Part shown: one piece after another, positions 10,146 through 19,612 of the stretch | Numbering within the stretch: the first letter of the stretch is position 1 | Layout of the letters: each line of letters opens with the position of its first letter | Assembly: GCF_037975245.1 (NCBI RefSeq) | Contig: NC_092576.1 | Coordinates: 31,040,611 to 31,104,610, forward strand | Direction of reading: 5' to 3' | DNA: 64,000 bases | From: Apostichopus japonicus | Taxonomy: Eukaryota; Echinodermata; Holothuroidea; Aspidochirotida; Stichopodidae | Program-made: the position numbers and the translations under genes | The notes under the pieces: model-generated | Databases searched by the model: none | Seen by the model: the letters and a program-made list of their open reading frames with translations, nothing else | What the model was told of the DNA's origin: nothing

Positions 10146-10922
10146 AATGGCAAAACAGCCCCTCCCTTTTGGATCTAAATGGCTTCTTGTACAATGAAAA
10201 ATCGAGCAAAACTTCACTTACCAGAGAAAATTTGTCTCCAGCCTAAGGCGGCGGACGGAAAAAATAAAAAACTCCTTATGATGAGGCACTTATGGATTGA
10301 GATTGGCTTCGTAGCACAGTAATGGTAGCAAAGGACGCGTATTGGAGAAAGTGGCGGGTAAGTCCGGAGTGGAGGCTCACGGGACGGTGTATAATACTGC
10401 TGACGTGTACGTAACCATGACAACAAAAATGGGTTGGGTATGTTTTCGACTTGAAACGAATCAAAGAAAATGATAACGAATGACAATTCCCAGCGTTAGG
10501 CTGTCTTACAACTTACCTTCGTTCTGAAACTGACAGATATGGGAAGCCGATGACTGCTCTGATGTCTAAATATCACATCACCTCATATGTACCCTCGTTA
10601 CGCCATTCTATATAACTTGAAGGTGTCTACAAACTTCGTTGTCCGCATTATCACTGTTCCGCCCGGGTCCAGTGTTAGGCCTGAAAAATGGAAAAGGTCT
10701 ATCTTAACCGCATGTTTTGACTGTGCCGAGAAATCGTTGGCCGGGAAACACTATGTGACGTCACAGAAAGAGAATTTTTCCTGTGACGTCACCGGAAAGT
10801 ATTTCCGATGGGTTGTATGAATGGAAATTCCAATTCGCTTAATCCGCGAGGGAAGATCAACAGGTAGGTAAGGTATCTCTTTTAACTTTTTTTATTTTTT
10901 ATTATTGATGATATCCCCGAAG

Positions 10923-11076
10923 GGAGTGGGCCGAATCCCGGAGGTAGTGCAAAACCGGGCCAACCCGTGACCAGGACGGAGCAAGCTCCTATTCCATAGT
11001 CCATGTGCAAAAATCAGTTTAATATACAAGCGACTCGATGAGTCGCGTTTCAGATATTAAGCTGAAAAGAACAGAT
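10923..11076 (-). pseudogene. U2: U2 snRNA gene split by element B1 (3' part)
   Basis: This is U2 from nt 38 to the 3' end. The 5' part, nt 1-30, is at 16120-16149. Seven bases (nt 31-37, GTGTAGT) are missing, which removes most of the branch-site recognition sequence. The 3' part still carries stem II, the Sm site and stems III-IV. Confidence 0.93.
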
Positions 11077-11269
11077 TTCTTTTAATGTGGACATAAAACG
11101 CCACTTTTGAACAGTTTTTACAAAACAATCTTTTATCTTCTGCAACTTAGTAAACAAAAACCCTTCAAAACTACTTGTCGATACAGAACAGAACAGAAAA
11201 CCATGTGAGAATTTTTGTCAGGTAACAAAACTCTCAATCTTAACTACCTTGAAAAAAAACCTCTCTATT

Positions 11270-14200
11270 CTACGGTGGGCGCCCATCAAGTACCAGACGT
11301 AGGTTGATGTCAGGCCACAGCCTTTGGTATTTCGTCAAGGAGAGACGTTGTCTCTCTAGTTTAACCCGCTGTCTAATGTCCGTTTTGATTTGTAAAATAA
11401 TCGTTTGTTCATTGAACTGTATTTTCTCGTACACCTTTGCATTCCTCCCCAGCCAAATGTACCGCTTAGCTGTAGAGGTGACTAGCCATATAAAGTTTTC
11501 ATTAACCACAGAACACTGTGGGCCGCTACTTCCATACAAAATATACCAGACACTGGGGTGCCATTGGCGTACATGTAGACGATCCGATACTGAGTCCACC
11601 CAATCCCAGATCAAGTCATTCGACCTGCAAAACCAGAAGGCATGCCTGATCGACTCCATCTCATTGCACCTTGGACACTCGCCATTGCCCAAACCCCAAC
11701 TGTGGCGTTTAAAGTTTGTAACAATGGCCGAGTGGACAATACGCCAAGAGAGGTCCTTCAACCTGTTGTCCAAGATCTGGTGGTGGACTCCTTTCCACAC
11801 GGCCGGCCATAAATGCAGAGATGACCCAAGAGGACCATCACGCGACATGATTCGTGGAGTGGAGGCTACTCTCAACGTATCAGCGAACCTTTTCGTTGGC
11901 ACCTTGTTCGCTAAAACGAGCGACTTGGATACCTCAGTCAAGTCACGCAGGGGTTTAACATAAAAATCTGGCGGGTCACATGAATGGGGAAAACAATTAC
12001 TCCACTTGCCTGGAAAGAACTTCCGAAGACCTATGCCTATCCAATATTCCATCCAAGGATGAAAGGGCAAACGTAAGTCCAATTCGAAGGAGAGCAGGGG
12101 TTGAAGGGCCATTGCCCTCACAGTACTACTTATATCTGTCAACTCCAGCCCTCCTTCTTCGTGACTGTTATGTAGATGGCCCCGCGCCACCAGTTCCGTG
12201 CCACCCTTCCATATAAACTTAAAAATAATCTCATTTATCCTGCGTCGGATCCGATCCGGTAAAGGATAAACAGGTGCCATATACCAGAATATTGGCGCCA
12301 CAAGTACGTTCACTGCTTTGACTCTACCAATGATTGAAACATTCCTTTGTTTTGCCTTCTCTAGAGAGTTTTCGGCCTTTTGAACTTTTTCTTTCCAGCT
12401 CAAAATGTCTGATCGACCTGGACCAAAATAAACGCCATTAATTTTGATCGACTCACAAGCCCACACAATGTCCAAAGGAATGTTACAATTTCTCCATTTG
12501 CCCAACTTAAGACCTTTCGTCTTAGCCATGTTAAGTTTGCTTCCCGTGGCCAACTCAAACTTCTTGAAACATTTGAAGAAACTCTTGATAGAGCCAAAGT
12601 CAGTGAAAAAAGCAGTAATGTCGTCCGCGTACTGCATTATCTTGACACTTCTGCGCTTTCCTCCAGGTGGGCGGATTCCCCTGATGGTATCAATGCTGTC
12701 TATGCGCCTAGCCAACGATTCCGCAAAAATGATATACAGTAACGGGGAAAGCGCACAACCCTGTCGGACACCTTGCTTAACTGGGAATGATTTCGTAGTA
12801 AAACCATTAATAAAAAGTACACTAGAAATATCAAAATACAAAATACGAGCCCATCGGACGAAGTTAGGGCCAAACCCGAACTTCTCCAAAACACTAAACA
12901 AGTACTGGTGGTCCACCCTGTCAAAGGCTTTCTCCAGGTCAAGTGACACTATGGCCCCACCCATGTCCCTGGACGATATAAAAGCTACTATATCCCTGAG
13001 CATCAGGAGGTTATGATGTATGCTCCTGCCCTTGACTGCGCACGTCTGGTGGTCGTTAATTATGTCAGGCAACGCTTTCGACATACGCATGCTCATTGCC
13101 TTGGACAGTATCTTGTAATCCGTATTTAACAGGGAAATAGGCCTTTTGTTTGCGGGTTTCCTACGATCTCCTTTCTTATGAAGGAGCGTTACAACTGCAA
13201 CTCTCTGGGAAGGGCATAACGAACCCCGCACCCAAGATTCGTTATACAGTTCCAATAGGTCAGCACCGATGAAATCCCAGCACTCCAAATAAAACTCCCT
13301 TGGTAACCCGTCGCTGCCAGGCGATTTGTTTGCGGCCATCGCCTTGACCGCAGCGAAAAATTCCTTCGAGGTGATAGGCTCCTCCAGCCCTGCTGAAATC
13401 GGGGTTGGTACCGTTGTTTCCAATGATGCCAAAAAATCCCCTTGTAACTCTATGTCGACGTCGTTTTTAGAGAAAAGGTCCCTATAAAAGTCCACATAGA
13501 CGTCCCTGATTCGCTGTGGGTCTGATGTAATACCCCCCTCTGGCGTCTCCACAGCATCAATATGGCGATCCTCCGCATTCTTTCTTTCTTCAGCGAACAT
13601 CTTCTTTGACGGTCGTTCCTGCTGATCTAAGAAAGACATGCGGCAACGGATCCTCGCACCCTCCGATTTCTTGTCCAGTAAGGCCTTCAATTTGACCACG
13701 ACTTCCGCGTCCGACGGGTTGCCTTGGAGCTTCTTACACAGTGCTGTAAACTCATCGTTATGCTCTCTATTCTTGCGTTTCGAGTGTTCGATGGCCAAAT
13801 CTTTAACATTAGATTTCACCATCTCCCACCAATCAGCGGTTGAATTGAAACCCTCTTTCAACGTCCGCCAGCCCAAGTAACGCCCTCTTAACTCTTCTTT
13901 GAAAATACGGTCCTGTAACAGCTGGATGTTCAACTTCCATCGACCTGGGCCAACTTTCGGTGGACCCGAAGGTCTCAATTCAAGGCGCACACCACAGTGA
14001 TCGGATAAAATGCAAGGTACAATCTCGCACAGGTTAGCAGAGACCCCAATCGGTGTATAAAACCTGTCGAGACGCGACGCCTGACCCGTCGTTTCCCGCC
14101 TCCAAGTAAACTCTCTGCGAGAAGGGTGGATATTCCTCCAAACGTCTTCCAGCCGGTAAGTAATACAAAGTAAGTTTAATTCAGCAATATCCACACGAGA

Positions 14201-14684
14201 AGGGGTGTGAAGAGTAGTCTGCAGCTTGTCCTGTGCCAAATCCGGGACACAATTAAAGTCTCCGCATAACACTACTGGTAACCTGCCAGAAATATACGGG
14301 TACAAATTTTCAAAAAAAGGACTTCCGCCGTGATGCCTCATTCGGGGCGTAAATATTGCAGAGCCGGAAACCATGCTCCGGACCGATCACATCACAAGCC
14401 ACAACCCTACCGCGTGAATCAAAAGAAACCCGTCCAGTCTCTCCGAGAATACCAGCCCGAAGCAAGATAGCAACCCCGCAACTAGAATGGCTTCCCAGAG
14501 AGAACAAGACCGAGCCCTTCCAAGCGCGCCTTAACATTCTGATGTCTTCTATCCCAAAATGGGTTTCTTGCAGACAAACTACATCTAGGTGTTTCTGCAG
14601 TCTGATCCACTGCAAGAGGCGATCCCTTTTAAGGGGATTCCTCAACCCATTAACATTGAGTGTCAGAATGGAAAGACACGCCAT
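11270..14684 (-). pseudogene. Element B1 ORF2, frameshifted endonuclease/reverse transcriptase
   Basis: ORF2 would be about 1137 residues as in B2, but a run of seven A (plus strand, near 14311-14318) replaces the six found in B2 and B3. The reading frame breaks after about residue 125, inside the endonuclease, and the rest is open as a separate frame from 14374 down to 11270. The downstream part retains the reverse transcriptase, including SLDLEKAFD, GVRQGCALSPLL and MQYADD, and the C-terminal CPRC...H...C motif. This copy could be mobilised only by ORF2 protein from another copy. Confidence 0.9.
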
Positions 14685-14692
14685 TAAAGCTG

Positions 14693-15922
14693 TCAGGCTT
14701 TTCGCAACTTCCGTCCGCTCTTGTCGGACGGCATCAAATCGCTGTCAGACGAGTCGCTGCAGTCTGCGTCTGACACCGCAAGGTCTCTCTTAAGGGAAAC
14801 GGGAGGTACCGCCTCGTCACCCTCGTCCATTTCGGACCCGGAACCGTCCGATACGTGGGGGTTTGGGACCTTGGACTTTCCACCATTTTCATTTGAAGCC
14901 TTGTCCTTCTTTTCGCTTCCTTCCGCCACTGTCTTTCTTTCCTTTACACCCTTCTTTCCCTTCCCTTCTTTCACTCCCTTTTCCTTTCCTGCCTCTTTTC
15001 TCCCGTCTTCTTTTACCTCCATGGCCGCATCACCCTCGTCCCTAGCACAGGTTCGTGTGTGAACATTGGAGGGCCCAGGGTCTTCCTCCACGACCTCGCT
15101 CTCAACCACATCCGTGGCTACTTCCTTTCCCCCTTGTGAAACAGTGGCAACGGCAGGCTCCACAGATCCGGGTGGAGCTGTGGGTGCTGCAGGGGTGACT
15201 ACCGTCGGAGCCTCTTCCTCCGAATCCGATCCTTGGGGCTCTCTATCCCATGCCGCCGTTGTATGTGCCTTTCTTGCAAAGGACATCGGGCACGCACGAA
15301 ACGGATGGCCCAATTCCAAGCAAATCGAGCACCGTATGCCCTCCTTGCAGTCTATGGACTGGTGACCCAGCCCCAAACACAAAAAACATTTCAAGTTGGG
15401 ACACTCTTTTATACGGTGGTCCCGGCCCCCACATCGCAGGCAGGTGAACGGCTGCCCAGGATAGCGAACGGATATGTTCCGAGCGCCAATCCGAAGAGAC
15501 GAGGGGATATCCTTTTCGAGTACAACCTTGTATTGTCTGTTCCCGTTAAAAATACTCGGATATTCCGGGTATACACACCACCGGGAGGCGACCACCTTCC
15601 CATACATCCCCAAGGCAAACTTCACGATGTTGTCGTTCAACTCGTGCTCTACGTTGAGTACAGTAACAACGACATAGTCGTTACTGTACGGCTCCACCAC
15701 TACACTGGGCAACCTCCTCAAAACCTTTACGAACGCTCGCTTCAATGCTACCGTCTTGAACGTAACATCCATTGACTTGTTGGGCAGGACCTGCACTGCA
15801 TCTAAAACAGACGCAACAGTAGCTCCAACACTTTCCAATATCTCGAAAACCTGCCTCGGAGTACAAACACCGTCTGCACACCGAAGCAACACACTACAGT
15901 TGCGCCTGACCGATGAAGCCAT
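14693..15922 (-). CDS. Element B1 ORF1: RNA-binding zinc-knuckle protein
   Basis: The 409-residue protein probably binds element RNA. Residues 1-155 resemble the RRM-like N-terminal part of Tx1-type ORF1. Three regular CX2CX4HX4C knuckles follow: C161-C164-H169-C174, C179-C182-H187-C192 and C198-C201-H206-C211. The C-terminal 180 residues are low-complexity, acidic and Lys/Ser-rich, with no C2H2 fingers, unlike ORF1 of C and D. The frame is intact; compared with B2 and B3 it has Ile for Lys in the second knuckle (HQSIDC). Confidence 0.9.
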   Translation of the reverse strand: MASSVRRNCSVLLRCADGVCTPRQVFEILESVGATVASVLDAVQVLPNKSMDVTFKTVALKRAFVKVLRRLPSVVVEPYSNDYVVVTVLNVEHELNDNIVKFALGMYGKVVASRWCVYPEYPSIFNGNRQYKVVLEKDIPSSLRIGARNISVRYPGQPFTCLRCGGRDHRIKECPNLKCFLCLGLGHQSIDCKEGIRCSICLELGHPFRACPMSFARKAHTTAAWDREPQGSDSEEEAPTVVTPAAPTAPPGSVEPAVATVSQGGKEVATDVVESEVVEEDPGPSNVHTRTCARDEGDAAMEVKEDGRKEAGKEKGVKEGKGKKGVKERKTVAEGSEKKDKASNENGGKSKVPNPHVSDGSGSEMDEGDEAVPPVSLKRDLAVSDADCSDSSDSDLMPSDKSGRKLRKA

Positions 15923-16119
15923 CGCCTAGGCAAACGGAACCAGGGAACAGGGAAAAACTCACGGAATGCTAACACGCAAACCGTGAGGGGATGAGAGGGA
16001 AACGCCTCTCTTGGGGGAGGGGAACGGGAAACACGAACAGGAACCACAAATCCGGCACAAAATACAATAAGAAACACTTCTTAGGAAAAGCACTCTAGTA
16101 AAACAGCTGGTAAACCGCA
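15923..16119 (-). other. Element B 5' UTR
   Basis: This is 197 nt between the U2 5' fragment and the ORF1 start codon. An alternative open frame overlaps it but shows no known domain. B is the only U2-inserted family here with a substantial 5' UTR. Confidence 0.6.
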
Positions 16120-16149
16120 ATGATCTTAGCCAAAAGGCCGAGAAGCGAT
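16120..16149 (-). pseudogene. U2: U2 5' fragment (nt 1-30) upstream of element B1
   Basis: These are the first 30 nt of U2, still attached to the unit's promoter region, so transcription from the U2 start would run straight into B1. Confidence 0.92.
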
Positions 16150-16554
16150 AACGATAACTAATGACAATTCCCAGCGTTAGGCTGTCTTACAACTTACCTT
16201 CGTTCTGAAACTGACAGATATGGGAAGCCGATGACTGCTCTGATGTCTAAATATCACATCACCTCATATGTACCCTCGTTACGCCATTCTATATAACTTG
16301 AAGGTGTCTACAAACTTCGTTGTCCGCATTATCACTGTTCCGCCCGGGTCCAGTGTTAGGCCTGAAAAATGGAAAAGGTCTATCTTAACCGCATGTTTTG
16401 ACTGTGCCGAGAAATCGTTGGCCGGGAAACACTATGTGACGTCACAGAAAGAGAATTTTTCCTGTGACGTCACCGGAAAGTATTTCCGATGGGTTGTATG
16501 AATGGAAATTCCAATTCGCTTAATCCGCGAGGGAAGATCAACAGGTAGGTAAGG

Positions 16555-16568
16555 TATCTCTTTTAACT
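16555..16568 (-). terminator. Possible snRNA 3' box
   Basis: On the minus strand the sequence AGTTAAAAGAGATA lies about 36 nt downstream of the inferred U2 3' end. It resembles the snRNA 3'-end formation box (GTTT, spacer, AAARNNAGA) but has one T fewer and is further away than usual. The same sequence follows each U2 in the array. Confidence 0.4.
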
Positions 16569-16603
16569 TTTTTTATTTTTTATTATTGATGATATCCCCG
16601 AAG

Positions 16604-16794
16604 GGAGTGGGCCGAATCCCGGAGGTAGTGCAAAACCGGGCCAACCCGTGACCAGGACGGAGCAAGCTCCTATTCCATAGTCCATGTGCAAAAATCAGTT
16701 TAATATACAAGCGACTCGATGAGTCGCGTTTCAGATATTAAGCTGAAAAGAACAGATACTACACATGATCTTAGCCAAAAGGCCGAGAAGCGAT
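16604..16794 (-). ncRNA. U2: U2 snRNA gene, intact
   Basis: This is a complete U2 gene in an undisturbed unit, with native spacer on both sides: ATCGCTTCTCGG start, GTAGTA at nt 33-38, stem IIb, Sm site ATTTTTG, and a stem IV containing GGGTTGGCCCGG and CTCCGGGATTCGG. Base 30 is T in all copies, where vertebrate U2 has A. A GTTAAAAGAGA sequence about 36 nt past the 3' end resembles the snRNA 3' box. Confidence 0.96.
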
Positions 16795-17248
16795 AACGAT
16801 AACTAATGACAATTCCCAGCGTTAGGCTGTCTTACAACTTACCTTCGTTCTGAAACTGACAGATATGGGAAGCCGATGACTGCTCTGATGTCTAAATATC
16901 ACATCACCTCATATGTACCCTCGTTACGCCATTCTATATAACTTGAAGGTGTCTACAAACTTCGTTGTCCGCATTATCACTGTTCCGCCCGGGTCCAGTG
17001 TTAGGCCTGAAAAATGGAAAAGGTCTATCTTAACCGCATGTTTTGACTGTGCCGAGAAATCGTTGGCCGGGAAACACTATGTGACGTCACAGAAAGAGAA
17101 TTTTTCCTGTGACGTCACCGGAAAGTATTTCCGATGGGTTGTATGAATGGAAATTCCAATTCGCTTAATCCGCGAGGGAAGATCAACAGGTAGGTAAGGT
17201 ATCTCTTTTAACTTTTTTTATTTTTTATTATTGATGATATCCCCGAAG
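16795..17248 (-). promoter_or_regulatory. Representative intergenic spacer with presumed U2 promoter
   Basis: This 454-bp spacer recurs (position ranges of others: 16150-16603, 17440-17893, 18085-18538, 18883-19336, 24518-24971, 25163-25616, 30798-31251, 36432-36885, 42052-42505, 47734-48187, 53354-53807, 54535-54988, 55180-55633, 56491-56944, 62171-62624, 62816-63269, 63461-63914). The U2 promoter must be in its left part, just upstream of 16794, but I cannot assign a PSE with confidence. A candidate is TTCCCATATCTGTCAG, ending about 60 nt upstream of the start. It has paired GTGACGTCAC sites further upstream. A 77-codon plus-strand frame present in every unit is judged spurious. Confidence 0.6.
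17091..17118. promoter_or_regulatory. Paired CRE-like palindromes (GTGACGTCAC x2)
   Basis: Two perfect 10-bp palindromes with the CREB/ATF core TGACGTCA lie at 17091-17100 and 17109-17118, separated by 8 bp. They are about 300-325 bp upstream of the U2 start at 16794, in the range where snRNA genes have distal enhancer elements. Just beyond is CGGAAAGTATTTCCG, an inverted repeat with an ETS-like core. The pair occurs in every complete unit. Confidence 0.55.
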
Positions 17249-17439
17249 GGAGTGGGCCGAATCCCGGAGGTAGTGCAAAACCGGGCCAACCCGTGACCAG
17301 GACGGAGCAAGCTCCTATTCCATAGTCCATGTGCAAAAATCAGTTTAATATACAAGCGACTCGATGAGTCGCGTTTCAGATATTAAGCTGAAAAGAACAG
17401 ATACTACACATGATCTTAGCCAAAAGGCCGAGAAGCGAT
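17249..17439 (-). ncRNA. U2: U2 snRNA gene, intact
   Basis: This is a complete U2 gene in a normal 645-bp unit, with no difference from the gene at 16604-16794 that I can see. Confidence 0.96.
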
Positions 17440-17893
17440 AACGATAACTAATGACAATTCCCAGCGTTAGGCTGTCTTACAACTTACCTTCGTTCTGAAA
17501 CTGACAGATATGGGAAGCCGATGACTGCTCTGATGTCTAAATATCACATCACCTCATATGTACCCTCGTTACGCCATTCTATATAACTTGAAGGTGTCTA
17601 CAAACTTCGTTGTCCGCATTATCACTGTTCCGCCCGGGTCCAGTGTTAGGCCTGAAAAATGGAAAAGGTCTATCTTAACCGCATGTTTTGACTGTGCCGA
17701 GAAATCGTTGGCCGGGAAACACTATGTGACGTCACAGAAAGAGAATTTTTCCTGTGACGTCACCGGAAAGTATTTCCGATGGGTTGTATGAATGGAAATT
17801 CCAATTCGCTTAATCCGCGAGGGAAGATCAACAGGTAGGTAAGGTATCTCTTTTAACTTTTTTTATTTTTTATTATTGATGATATCCCCGAAG

Positions 17894-18084
17894 GGAGTGG
17901 GCCGAATCCCGGAGGTAGTGCAAAACCGGGCCAACCCGTGACCAGGACGGAGCAAGCTCCTATTCCATAGTCCATGTGCAAAAATCAGTTTAATATACAA
18001 GCGACTCGATGAGTCGCGTTTCAGATATTAAGCTGAAAAGAACAGATACTACACATGATCTTAGCCAAAAGGCCGAGAAGCGAT
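17894..18084 (-). ncRNA. U2: U2 snRNA gene, intact
   Basis: This is a complete U2 gene in a normal 645-bp unit, the third of three uninterrupted genes in a row. Confidence 0.96.
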
Positions 18085-18538
18085 AACGATAACTAATGAC
18101 AATTCCCAGCGTTAGGCTGTCTTACAACTTACCTTCGTTCTGAAACTGACAGATATGGGAAGCCGATGACTGCTCTGATGTCTAAATATCACATCACCTC
18201 ATATGTACCCTCGTTACGCCATTCTATATAACTTGAAGGTGTCTACAAACTTCGTTGTCCGCATTATCACTGTTCCGCCCGGGTCCAGTGTTAGGCCTGA
18301 AAAATGGAAAAGGTCTATCTTAACCGCATGTTTTGACTGTGCCGAGAAATCGTTGGCCGGGAAACACTATGTGACGTCACAGAAAGAGAATTTTTCCTGT
18401 GACGTCACCGGAAAGTATTTCCGATGGGTTGTATGAATGGAAATTCCAATTCGCTTAATCCGCGAGGGAAGATCAACAGGTAGGTAAGGTATCTCTTTTA
18501 ACTTTTTTTATTTTTTATTATTGATGATATCCCCGAAG

Positions 18539-18695
18539 GGAGTGGGCCGAATCCCGGAGGTAGTGCAAAACCGGGCCAACCCGTGACCAGGACGGAGCAA
18601 GCTCCTATTCCATAGTCCATGTGCAAAAATCAGTTTAATATACAAGCGACTCGATGAGTCGCGTTTCAGATATTAAGCTGAAAAGAACAGATACT
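18539..18695 (-). pseudogene. U2: U2 snRNA gene split by 145-bp insert F (3' part)
   Basis: This is U2 from nt 35 to the 3' end. The 5' part, including the duplicated CAGATACT, is at 18841-18882. All U2 bases are present but the RNA would be interrupted in the branch-site recognition sequence. Confidence 0.93.
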
Positions 18696-18840
18696 TTTTA
18701 AGAAAAAGTCACCCAGGAAAGAACCTGGGCACGAAAACCAAACTACCAAACGACTGATCCGCTCTCAGCCCCAGTCCCCTTGCATCGGGACTGTGACTGT
18801 GTGATCATCGTCAGGTGTGTATCACCATTCCCTAAGGGAT
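18696..18840 (-). mobile_element. Insert F: short element with 8-bp target duplication
   Basis: A 145-bp insertion flanked by CAGATACT on both sides enters U2 at the same nick (between nt 34 and 35) as C, D and E. On the transcript strand the last part holds a hairpin, CCCAGG-TTCTTT-CCTGGG, and ends TTCTTAAAA. One minus-strand frame is open for about 31 codons from near the 5' junction and then stops, leaving roughly 50 nt as a short 3' UTR. It is most likely a severely 5'-truncated copy of another U2-specific element; a short non-autonomous element is possible. It does not resemble the 3' ends of A to E. Confidence 0.75.
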
Positions 18841-18882
18841 CAGATACTACACATGATCTTAGCCAAAAGGCCGAGAAGCGAT
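18841..18882 (-). pseudogene. U2: U2 5' fragment beyond insert F
   Basis: This is U2 nt 1-42, including the 8-bp duplicated target sequence CAGATACT (plus strand). Confidence 0.92.
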
Positions 18883-19336
18883 AACGATAACTAATGACAA
18901 TTCCCAGCGTTAGGCTGTCTTACAACTTACCTTCGTTCTGAAACTGACAGATATGGGAAGCCGATGACTGCTCTGATGTCTAAATATCACATCACCTCAT
19001 ATGTACCCTCGTTACGCCATTCTATATAACTTGAAGGTGTCTACAAACTTCGTTGTCCGCATTATCACTGTTCCGCCCGGGTCCAGTGTTAGGCCTGAAA
19101 AATGGAAAAGGTCTATCTTAACCGCATGTTTTGACTGTGCCGAGAAATCGTTGGCCGGGAAACACTATGTGACGTCACAGAAAGAGAATTTTTCCTGTGA
19201 CGTCACCGGAAAGTATTTCCGATGGGTTGTATGAATGGAAATTCCAATTCGCTTAATCCGCGAGGGAAGATCAACAGGTAGGTAAGGTATCTCTTTTAAC
19301 TTTTTTTATTTTTTATTATTGATGATATCCCCGAAG

Positions 19337-19493
19337 GGAGTGGGCCGAATCCCGGAGGTAGTGCAAAACCGGGCCAACCCGTGACCAGGACGGAGCAAGC
19401 TCCTATTCCATAGTCCATGTGCAAAAATCAGTTTAATATACAAGCGACTCGATGAGTCGCGTTTCAGATATTAAGCTGAAAAGAACAGATACT
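19337..19493 (-). pseudogene. U2: U2 snRNA gene split by element C1 (3' part)
   Basis: This is U2 from nt 35 to the 3' end. The 5' fragment, nt 1-25, is at 24492-24517 and has one extra A (CCGAGAAAGCGAT on the plus strand). U2 nt 26-34 are missing. Confidence 0.93.
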
Positions 19494-19612
19494 TTCTTTC
19501 AAGTTTATTCAAACTTAATAACAATACAACATATATCAAATTACATCGTATAAAACTTTACAGTATATTTACAAAATGTTAAATTAGTGAAAAACAATAA
19601 GCCAACGTAAAC

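Larger units (their letters stand above)
5813..10480 (-). mobile_element. Element A, copy 2
   Basis: This copy has the same junctions, length (4668 bp), A23 tract and hairpin tail as copy 1, exactly 5313 bp away. 5313 equals one 645-bp unit plus the 4668-bp element, so the two copies most likely arose by tandem duplication of one insertion-bearing unit, not by two insertions. Both translated ORFs are identical to copy 1. Confidence 0.9.
11077..16119 (-). mobile_element. Element B1: full-length Keno-like (Tx1-clade) retrotransposon in U2
   Basis: This 5043-bp two-ORF non-LTR element lies inside U2 and in its orientation. Its 3' end (TTAAAAGAA, no poly-A) abuts U2 nt 38 and its 5' end abuts U2 nt 30, so 7 bp of target were lost. 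The order is a 197-nt 5' UTR, ORF1, ORF2, and a 193-nt 3' UTR. Insertion in the U2 gene and a Tx1-type ORF2 match the described Keno group of U2-specific elements. This copy is disabled by a 1-bp insertion in the endonuclease region of ORF2. Confidence 0.93.

Noticed and set aside
16268-16501. A 77-codon plus-strand frame (MYPRYAILYN...) repeated in every unit
   Set aside because: It lies in the U2 spacer, covers the presumed promoter and CRE-like sites, has no known domain, and is repeated just because the unit is repeated. The one SNP in it is synonymous, but a single change proves nothing.
16811-16829. AATTCCCAGCGTTAGGCTG as an insect PSEA
   Set aside because: It recalls the insect PSEA start (AATTCCCAAC), but it is on the strand opposite to U2 and only about 15-35 bp from the start, the wrong orientation and distance.
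16795-16850. Spliced-leader RNA gene upstream of U2
   Set aside because: There is a donor site, but no Sm-binding site between it and U2, so the usual SL RNA structure is missing. It is kept only as a low-interest observation.
16150-18538. CRISPR-like or satellite interpretation of the direct repeats
   Set aside because: The 645-bp period with a complete U2 gene in each unit identifies a tandem RNA gene array; there are no short repeat-spacer units.
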